This document shows, one piece after another, positions 9,478-15,882 of a DNA stretch of 15,882 nt (its first letter is position 1; every line of letters starts with the position of its first letter). The notes under the pieces were generated by a model. It had not been told where the DNA came from, made no database searches, and saw only the letters and a program-made list of their open reading frames with translations. This DNA comes from Dinochytrium kinnereticum. Taxonomy: Eukaryota; Chytridiomycota; Chytridiomycetes; Chytridiales; Chytridiaceae. The stretch lies in contig JADGJT010000401.1 of assembly GCA_027604005.1 (NCBI GenBank), forward strand, positions 1 through 15,882, read 5' to 3'. A program made the position numbers and the translations under genes.

Positions 9478-9634
9478 GTCGTCCCCCGCCTCCCTCCCTC
9501 ACGCTGATCCTCTCGTCGCAGCAGTTCCCGCGCAGGTTCTTCATAAACCCATACCCCCTTCCCCCCCCCTCGCCCCCCAAAAAAAAGGAAAAAGAAAGGA
9601 AAAAGAGACGAGAATAAAATTGGGTGAAAAAACC
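9478..9634 (+). promoter_or_regulatory. Pyrimidine-rich core promoter and leader of the gene at 9635
   Basis: CCCCCGCCTCCCTCCCTC near 9483 and a C-rich tract near 9551-9580, followed by an A/G-rich stretch up to the ATG, are typical of fungal CT-block promoters placed at transcription starts. No TATA box is evident. Confidence 0.35.
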
Positions 9635-12600
9635 ATGTTCAGATGGACGTCCAACGAAGGTCCCGCTCACAGAGTCAAAGGCACAACAACCAACACGACC
9701 AACATCCCACCCACCACCACCCCCAGATCCAAACGAAAACGAGCCTCCGAACCCCCTCCGAACCCCCCTCCATCAACCAACCGTCGACCCTTGCCCCTCC
9801 CGTCCAAACCCACCCCCAGCACAAGATCACCCCCACCAGTGTCAAAGGGAGTCAAGCCCCCGACCTCCACTTCATCGGAGGGAGTCGGTGGTGGTCAGGG
9901 ATCGTGGTTTCCGTGGATGTCAAACCTTTATACGACGACCGTAGGGTTGTTTGGGAAACCTGCGGAGGGTGATGGTGGAGGTGGAGGGACGAAGAAGAAG
10001 AGACGGAGGAGGCGGGAAGGAGATGATGGGGGTCAGGATGATAGGATTGTCGGCATGAATGGGTTGGGTTCTCCGTCGGAAATGACAGGAACCGTGATGG
10101 GGAGGGGAGGTTCAGGGTCATCGGTGGAGTCGTCACCTTTGATAGGTGAGGAAGGTCTTTTTTTGTTTTGTTTTCAATGTTGTTTCTCTTCACGAATCCC
10201 CCACAAAACGTTTCTCTGGTGACGATGTCGTAAACCGCCATCCTTCCCCCCATCATATTATTCTCTTACTTGTTATCCCGTTCCCGACCACTGTCACCCG
10301 TCTCGACAAAAAAAAAACAAACAAAAACAACTGCCAACAACAAGCCCTCTCCCACAAAAGCGTCGTCATCCCTCCAGCGCCTCCCCAAACGTCACCAGCC
10401 CCTCAACCTCCCCCAAAAACCCCGCATAACCCTTCCCCCCCAACTCCACACCATCCCCCAAAACCGCGCACAAAGCCCGAACTCTCCTCAGACAGTCTCA
10501 AGGCGCGGTTGCTGCAATCACGCATGAGCGGGAAGACCTCCAAGGCGATGGTGGAGACACGGCTGGATTCGACTGCGGCGTCGAGCACGTCGGGGTTGTT
10601 GGGTGGAAGGACTGCGGATCCACGGGGCCGAGTTGCGGTGGCTGGTGTTGGGACGAGGTGGTCAGTGGTAGGGGGCGTGAAAAAGAACGATGAGAGTGGG
10701 GTGTCAATGACAGCCGTACCGAAAAAGCAGCGAAGGGAGAAGCGTGGGTCCGATGATCGGGTGAGCTTGACGGAGGGATCGGCCATACTCACGGCGGTAC
10801 CACCCAAACCCGACCTCATTGCCGGAACGCCCAACTCCCTCCCCCGCAAACCGGAAACGGGGAGGAAGCGAAAGCGGAAACAGAAGCTCGGTGCGGAGGA
10901 GGGGGATGGCGAGGGTTCGGGTGGTCGCGGTAGCGTCACTCGGGAGGGGGATTGGTCTTCCAGTCGGTTTATTGTCACTCGGGAGGGGGATGGGTCTTCC
11001 GGTCGGTCCAACGCCACAAGGGAGGTTGGATCGTCGGGAATGTCATCGACCGTTCCTTTTGCCAGACCTTTATCGATGAACCCTGTATTCACCGACCCAA
11101 TCCCACCACTCCTTTCCTCGATGATCCCTCCCCCCCCCGCAAAACCCATCATTCCCTCCAACTCACCTCTCACAGCCCTCCTCCTCCCAACCCCATCTCG
11201 CGCAACCCAACCCCCTAAACCCACCCCTCCTCAGTCGAAACGACGCAAGAGGTCAAGAAAGTCCAACACCGACACGGGCGGCGGCTCATTGATCTCGTTC
11301 GCCGCGTTGGCCGCTGACGCTGCTCGTGCGAGAACAGAGGGAGTGCACACGTTGCCGGAGAAACCGACGGCGACGATGGCGACGACGGTGAAGGTCGTCG
11401 GCGGGGCGGGGAAGAGAGTTGAGGGTAATATTAAGGGTCGGGGGAATGAGATCACCATCCCGTCTTGTTTTGCGGTTCCGGTGGTCATGGACGATGGGAG
11501 GGATGGGATGGTGGGTGGTGGTGGTGAGACTGGGGTTAAGGAATCTTTATCTCGTGGGATGATAGAATCCAAGCTGTTGCTGAAAGCGAGGCGGAGAAGG
11601 GTTGACGCCGCGTCGTCCTCAACGTCGACCCTGGATGCACCTGTGGGCATCGTTTCAACAAACGGTGCCAAATCAACGTCTGCGGAATCGGACGGTCCTT
11701 CCCTCTCTGCCCCCCAGACCACCTTGAAGAGCAAAGGGCCAGGCGATTCAAAAACCTCATCGTCTGCGGGATCGTTTCGAAAAAAACCAACCACATCAAA
11801 GGGAGAGGAACGTGACGTTGCCATCTCGACGGCATCCACAAACTCATCCGCCTCTCTCCCCAAAACAGCCTCCAAAAGCGAGGAGTCGAATCTCGGCAAA
11901 CCCCCCACCTCCTCTCTGGAAGCTGCGCCAGATTCTTCAACGGTCTCGTCTCCAGCGACCGTCACTTCATCTCAGGACCGATCAATGACACCACCCACCC
12001 CCACCGCGACCACACCAACTACATCATGCTTGAACCGTTCAACCCCACCCTCGTCCTCGAAACCACTGGACGCGAATAGACAAACCAAACGACCTGCGGT
12101 GAAGTTTGCGCCTGGCTTTACCGCACCGACTTTATCTTCTCGCGTGCCGCCTGAACGCGTCACATCCTCTCGCGCGCAATCTGGAACCGCCTTGTCCTCA
12201 CCCACGCCGCCCAAAATCACGACCTCCCCGTCTTCATCCTTACCTAAAACTATCCCCACCCCGCCCCGACCCACCCGACCAAGCGCTCTTATCCCCAACC
12301 CCACCGCCGCCACCACCCCGTCAAATCCGTCCCACCTAACCACAGACCCCAAGAAGAAGAAGAAGAGTCTCGCTGGAGACACGACGCAGGCACTACCCAC
12401 CCCAGACCACGGGTCGATGACAAGTTTGGTGGGTGAGAAACCTGGAGGGTGTGTGTCTTCTCGTGTGAGTTTTGCGCAGCTCGCTGCTGTTGCTGTTGAG
12501 CGGAGGGGTGGGGGCGTGTGGGAGGATTGTGAGGGGCGGGTGGGGTTGAGGGGGGTGGAGGAGGCGAGTGGCGGTAGACACGCCTCCAAGGCATCAGAAA

Positions 12601-13722
12601 AGGGGATGAAAGAGTTGAATGACGGTGGAGTGGCCCGCAAGGCGTCGCTTAGCGCGGTGAAAGAGTTGAGTGGCGGTGGGATTGACTGCAAGGCATCGCT
12701 CAGAGAGGTGAAAGAGTTGAGTGGCGATGGAGTGGCTTACACGGCATCGTTGACCGAGCTGAAAGAGTTGAGTGGCGGTGGAGTGGCTTACACGGCATCG
12801 TTAAAGGGGATGAAAGAGTTGAATGACGGTGGCGTGGGCTCCAAGGCATCGTTGAGCGAGATGAACGATTTGAATGACGTGAAAGAGTTGAATGACGGTG
12901 GAGTGGCCCGCCAGGCATCGTTGAACGTGAAGAATCCGTTGAAAGGCAAGCCACTCACACCGACAAACAAGTCATTCCCAACCCCGCCCCAACCGACTCC
13001 CTCCAACCCACCCCCGATCAAAGCCAACGCCGCAGCCACGCCCCTTCCGATCATCAGGGTCACGAACCGTGCGTCGGGATCCTCGAATGGAGGTGAAGGA
13101 TGGTTTGACGACGACGGCAAGGTGTTGAAAGGGCGTTTGAGTGAGGTTGGGAAGGGTCGAGAAGGCGGGGACGCAGATGCACCGCCCTTGGGTCGAATGG
13201 GTGCGGGGCCGTCGTCTTTTAGTTTGTCTCGGGATGAGGGTTCTGGTCGTGGGGTGGTTGTGAAGGGTGGGAAGAGGAGGTTGATTGTGGAGGGAGGGAA
13301 GAGGGTCAGCGTGAAGAGGAGGTGGGTCGTGGAGGGTGGGAAGAGGGAGAGCGTGTTTTCTGGGGGTGGAGATGGTGAAGAGGAGGGGGGTGTGGATGAG
13401 GGGTTGTGGAGTTGGGTGAGGAACTTCTTTCGTCTCTTTCGTTCTCTTTTTTCCCTTGTTTTGCCCTTCTCTTTTTTGGGCGGGAGGTGGAGAGTGTGTT
13501 GTGTGTTGCAGCGAGACATGTGTATATACATATATATTTGGTACTAACTCATTAATTTTCTCTTTTTTTTTTCTTCTTCTTCTTCATCCTTCTTCTTTCT
13601 CTCTCTCCTCTTTCCCTTTCCATCAAACTCGTTCAATGCTCATCTTCTCTGTGGATGTGCGTGCTTGTGTGCAGGAGGAGCTTCGCGCAGCCGGTGGTCG
13701 CTACGCGTATGCCCGAGAGTGA
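9635..13722 (+). CDS. Large disordered Pro/Ser/Thr- and Gly/Lys/Arg-rich protein
   Basis: Proposed exons are 9635..10145, 10378..13415 and 13675..13722, about 1,198 residues. Exon 1 starts MFRWTSNEGPAHRVKG, has basic SKRKR early, a short aromatic patch (SWFPWMSNLY, the most fold-like segment), then TKKKRRRRR near residue 120. The first acceptor is uncertain: 10344, 10377 and 10398 all keep frame; 10377 has the best pyrimidine context. The single 3-kb exon alternates Pro/Ser/Thr-rich and Gly/Lys/Arg-rich blocks with tandem repeats at 10935-11030 and 12606-12926, and two copies of SFAxLAAxA (11286-11339, 12456-12506). If the last GTGAGG intron (13416-13674) is unspliced, the frame ends at 13547 in a hydrophobic, Cys-rich tail of pyrimidine-tract origin. 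Splicing instead gives a clean ending, EELRAAGGRYAYARE, which I prefer. I recognise no family. Nuclear location is likely from the basic cluster. Function is unknown. Confidence 0.72.
10935..11030 (+). repeat. 39-bp coding tandem repeat, about 2.4 copies
   Basis: Copies start at 10935, 10974 and 11013 (the last is partial and diverged). Each encodes 13 residues around VTREGD(W/G)SS(S/G)R. The first two copies differ at very few bases over GTCACTCGGGAGGGGGAT and the following GGTCTTCC, so the duplication looks recent. Confidence 0.8.
12606..12926 (+). repeat. 51-bp coding tandem repeat, 6 copies
   Basis: Repeat starts fall at 12606, 12657, 12708, 12759, 12810 and 12879, with a truncated 18-bp unit at 12861. 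Each full copy encodes about 17 residues, consensus KEL(S/N)(G/D)GGVA(R/Y)KASL(S/T)xx(V/M). The nucleotide match is high and the two central copies share VAYTASL, so copies have been exchanged or duplicated recently. RKASL resembles basophilic kinase sites of the RxxS type in the first copy; use as a phosphosite is speculation. Confidence 0.85.
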
Positions 13723-14018
13723 TTGCATGTGCGAGTGTATTGGAGGGAGGTTGACGCGTGCGTGTGGCCCAGAGTGAGAGTGAGGGGTACGCCAGCCCGT
13801 TGTTTTTGAGCAGCAGTGAATCCATAGTTTATTTGTTTCTTTTATCAATGGATTGATTGATTGATGGATGGATTCATTAATAAATAAATAAGTAATAGAT
13901 GATAATGAATGAATGAATGGATGGATGGATGGATAATAAATGCATGTACTTAATAACCATGTGCATATTATTATTATTAGTTTTCCTGCCTTAGCTCAGG
14001 CAGGGGTGCCGGCTATGA
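13723..14018. other. 3' flank of the large gene with microsatellites, no gene
   Basis: No coding frame is supported. It carries the tetranucleotide microsatellite cluster listed separately. A small hairpin (CCTGCCT...AGGCAGG, 13986-14005) lies at its right end. Confidence 0.45.
13846..13935. repeat. Compound tetranucleotide microsatellite
   Basis: Runs of GATT/GGAT, then TAAA/AAAT, then GAAT and again GGAT units follow each other within about 90 bp (for example ATTGATTGATTGATGGATGG and AATGAATGAATGGATGGATG). The units differ from one another by single bases, as expected of slippage with drift. Confidence 0.9.
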
Positions 14019-14509
14019 GCTTCATCATCAGATCAAGTTGTCCACCATCTCGTTGACTCTGCGCACACAACCACCATCACCACTTTTCCTTCAGAAAGAA
14101 ACATTTTCTTCTCCCAAACATCAACCCACTCTTCTGCCCTCCCCCATCTGGCCCAATCAAGTAACGCTGACCAAGCACGCGTTGGAAGCCGATACCAGCA
14201 GAAAGTGCGTGGATATCGGCTGGCCATTCTCCTCTCCGCAGATCTGGAACCGGTCAAGCGAGACAAAGACGCCGTTCCGCGTGGCGTCCCGGAGGAAATC
14301 GCGCATGCCACCCTCGCAAAGTCTGGTCAGGTGTCGAATATGCGGCTAGAGTAAGCTGTCTATGACCCTCCTCAGGCTACTCAGAGGACCCCGAGTGGGA
14401 TACCGAGTCGGACAGCATGATGGATGAAGGATGGTACAACCACCTAACGAAACTATGTGCTGAATGTTCAAGGCTCAGTGGCAAGGCATCCATGGTGGTA
14501 GAAGCGTGA
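14019..14509 (+). CDS. Possible two-exon gene fragment with acidic C-terminus
   Basis: A frame open from 14019 (after TGA at 14016-14018) reads VVHHLVDSAHTTTITTFPSE and later SRYQQKVRGYRLAILLSADL followed by EPVKRDKDAVPRGVPEEIAH. Splicing 14326-14375 (GTCAGG...CCTCAG, with a CTATGAC branch site) joins it to YSEDPEWDTESDSMMDEGWY and then NHLTKLCAECSRLSGKASMV, with stop TGA at 14507-14509. Both halves read like protein only in these frames, and the joint restores frame, which supports a real exon pair. There is no start codon: an upstream exon is missing, or the piece is a truncated relic. No family was recognised. A conserved-looking KLCAEC near the end could be part of a metal site, but is too little to call. 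Confidence 0.35.
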
Positions 14510-15340
14510 CTGGAAATGAATTTAGACCGCATAGCATTGGCTGAAACGTGGTTGGCGCCATGGGACCTAGTGTGAGGTTATTGAGAACCTCATGGAGAAC
14601 CACAAGTGCGTAAGCTATCTTTGTGTTGCTATAAGGATGTCTTGGATGACATGTCAGTTCTCGCCGCCTTTTCATTTTTTTCCCTCCCACAGGTTTTTCA
14701 TAGTTTTTCCCGTCTGTGACATATGAGGGTTTTTACTGAAAAAAGGTGGACATCTAGGCTTACCTCGCGCGTAATCTCCGCCATGCCGTGGGATGTCCGA
14801 GAACCCCATATACCCCCCCCAATTATATTTGTATAAAAAAGAAAGAGAGTTAGCAAAAGTTGAACAGATTTACCCAAGTCCTTGATTTAGTCCCTATGCC
14901 CTGCCTCTGGCTGTGCTGACCCCTTAACCCCTATGATTATTTATTGTGTTTGAGTGTATCCAGAGTGCGCCCAGGTTCGGAGGCCGTAGCTCTGTTGAGG
15001 CTGCATGCGCTCTTGGACTTGCCGACGCCATCAGTGAGTCGTTGATTCTGACGCCCATCTCCAGGATTACCGGGGGGAGATCTCGCTGAACCCTAAAGTA
15101 ATTAGAGGGTATGAGCCCACGGTTTCGCCTCTCTGGGCATGATTCCCACGAAGGTTTCAGGTGATGTAAACACTCTCTCTGTTCATTCTGGTATGCAATG
15201 ACATGCCTCTTGTGATGCCTATGAGCAAGAGTGTTGGCCACTGAGGATGAGATCAGTTTGAATACAGTTAAAACGGCTTGCTGGTGAATCTGGGGCCCTG
15301 TACATTCGCAGGAGCGGGATAGACTTCCTCCTCGTAGACC
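14510..15340. other. Region without a supported gene
   Basis: Several overlapping frames exist. The longest is a minus-strand frame of 192 codons (14924-15502) that overlaps the spliced gene at 15341; its composition (many Arg, His, Cys, Trp) does not look like a protein. A competing minus-strand frame ending near 14937 reads QNQRLTDGVGKSKSACSLNR and also looks partly protein-like, so the stretch may contain decayed coding DNA. Nothing can be assigned. Confidence 0.35.
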
Positions 15341-15564
15341 ATGTCTACCAAGGTAAGTTTGACCTTCGTTCTTAGTTATTGCCTTACCCCTTTCCTCTTT
15401 ACTCCATTTAGAAACAAGCAAAAACAAACCGAACAGAAGAGCATAAACAAATCCTCTCTTCCACACGGAAGAGCGACAACCTTCTCCGACCACGAAGAAC
15501 ATTCGAGCTTGGCGATCGGACTAGCACCATGTGGTTCTCTTCTCCATCAGTCGAGGCTAGATAG
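15341..15564 (+). pseudogene. Short spliced frame resembling the start of an ArfGAP (AGE2/SMAP type), truncated
   Basis: ATG at 15341 encodes MSTK, followed by a consensus intron 15353-15411 (GTAAGT...TTTAG) and a 50-codon exon ending in TAG at 15562-15564: 54 residues beginning MSTKKQAKTNRTEEHKQIL. Fungal and animal Arf GTPase-activating proteins of the AGE2/SMAP type start with a similar charged leader ending in a HxxIL helix, followed within a few residues by a K-x-x-D-N-x-x-C motif and a CxxC...CxxC zinc finger. Here TRKSDNLL follows at the right distance, but the cysteines are absent and the frame soon ends. So this is probably a gene start cut off or eroded by indels. The intron looks intact. 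The family link rests on a short motif seen by eye and may be wrong; the alternative is a lineage-specific small protein. Confidence 0.35.
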
Positions 15565-15621
15565 AGAGGGCCAAGAGAGAGAACTTCACACTAGTGCCAA
15601 TGTCCGGTGTGGTGGTTGATG

Positions 15622-15882
15622 GAGAGATGCCCCGGTTAGGGCGGCGCAGGCGAGGGGGTACTGCGGACGACGGCTTGGGCACAAGAGGGGGGTACTGTGG
15701 ACAGCCCCGAGGGGTGATCGTCCATTGCAGACGCAGGTGATTGGGCAGGATGTAGGCGATCGATGGGCGGCGCAGGCGAGGTACTGCGGACGGCCCCGAG
15801 GGGTGATCGTCCATTGCAGACGCAGGTGATTGGGCAGGATGTAGGCGATCGATGGGCGGCGCAGGCGAGGTACTGCGGACAG
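15622..15882. repeat. 89-bp GC-rich tandem repeat array, open at the window end
   Basis: GGTACTG starts at 15691, 15780 and 15869, so the unit is exactly 89 bp. The copies at 15691 and 15780 are almost identical (differences such as GTGGACAG versus GCGGACGG), including GGTGATCGTCCATTGCAGAC and GGCGATCGATGGGCGGCGCA. A shorter, diverged unit lies to the left (about 15636-15690). Stops in the frames and the 89-bp length, not a multiple of three, argue against coding. The array continues beyond 15882, so copy number is unknown. A minisatellite of this kind is common in subtelomeric or intergenic DNA. Confidence 0.9.

Larger units (their letters stand above)
8465..9634. other. Intergenic region between paralogue B and the large disordered-protein gene
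   Basis: No gene is well supported. A minus-strand frame (8770-8910) reads WEPVYSLCDDYKGPGAQAEL then PEYLLESVGIGIVEGRIDFF and could be a last exon, but upstream of it lie only poly-T and no acceptor, and no start was found. The stretch includes an AT-rich 3' flank, A-rich and purine runs (8927-8948) and, before 9635, a long pyrimidine tract followed by purines. Confidence 0.4.

Noticed and set aside
9341..9670. Gly/Phe-rich minus-strand frame over the promoter of the large gene
   Set aside because: It is the reverse complement of CT/A-rich promoter tracts; the residues are poly-F, poly-G and poly-R only.
10403..13531. Four long minus-strand frames in one register opposite exon 2 of the large gene
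   Set aside because: In that register antisense stops need sense codons such as Tyr, His or Gln preceded by T or C; the protein has few of these residues, so the open antisense frame is a by-product of composition. The sense strand has the repeats in frame and sensible splice sites.
13985..14045. tRNA-like A box (TTAGCTCAGGCAGG) and weak B-box-like GATCAAGTT
   Set aside because: No acceptor stem pairing, no anticodon arm, and the B box does not fit GGTTCRANTCC. The A-box similarity comes with a simple 7-bp hairpin.
14924..15502. 192-codon minus-strand frame as a membrane protein (LLFGLFLLV stretch)
   Set aside because: The hydrophobic run is the antisense of the pyrimidine-rich intron of the gene at 15341; the remainder has unlikely composition and no domain.
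15630..15640. Single TTAGGG (in GGTTAGGGCGG) as a telomere signal
   Set aside because: Only one copy, inside the diverged edge of the 89-bp array; no tandem telomeric repeats anywhere in the window.
1..15882. Transposable elements
   Set aside because: No terminal repeats with target duplications, and no transposase, integrase or reverse-transcriptase motifs were recognised on either strand.

Overview
The window looks like nuclear DNA of an intron-dense basidiomycete yeast, most likely a tremellomycete (Cryptococcus/Kwoniella-like). The basis is many short spliceosomal introns (about 37-110 nt, GTGAG/GTRNG donors, CTRAY-type branch points, YAG acceptors), long mono- and polypyrimidine tracts near genes, and a GC-rich gene coding a very long disordered protein. 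No bacterial features (Shine-Dalgarno sites, operons, rRNA, tRNA, CRISPR) were seen. The clade is an inference from gene style; no marker gene fixes it.

Left half (1-8464): two clearly paralogous, intron-rich genes lie head to head. The left gene (minus strand, 2183 down past the window edge) and the right gene (plus strand, 5267-8464) share an N-terminal motif QLExIARIPGxxxYLAxLD, nearly all-phase-0 exons, a 49-codon exon module, and a block of about 55 bp just upstream of both start codons built from TGACAAT repeats at 10-11 bp spacing plus an inverted TTGTCA. The right copy carries an HMG-box-like DNA-binding domain and basic stretches, so it is probably a nuclear DNA-binding protein. The left copy is cut by the window edge before any such domain could be seen. 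About 3 kb separates them. That gap holds one small, probably broken plus-strand gene (4034-4455) and two minus-strand open fragments that read like exon relics.

Middle (8465-13722): about 1.2 kb without a convincing gene leads to a plus-strand gene (9635-13722) for a roughly 1,200-residue, Pro/Ser/Thr- and Gly/Lys/Arg-rich, probably disordered protein. It has a lysine/arginine cluster, 13- and 17-residue tandem repeats, and a twice-used SFAxLAAxA motif. It most likely ends in a small third exon after a 259-nt intron.

Right end (13723-15882): tetranucleotide microsatellites, a possible two-exon gene fragment (14019-14509), a short spliced reading frame whose start resembles an ArfGAP N-terminus but lacks the zinc finger (15341-15564), and a GC-rich 89-bp tandem array that runs off the window. 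Fragmented genes beside a minisatellite suggest a fast-evolving region, perhaps subtelomeric, though no telomere repeat is present.

Exon joints were chosen by eye from splice consensus, reading frame and comparison of the two paralogues. Individual joints may be wrong even where the gene is secure.
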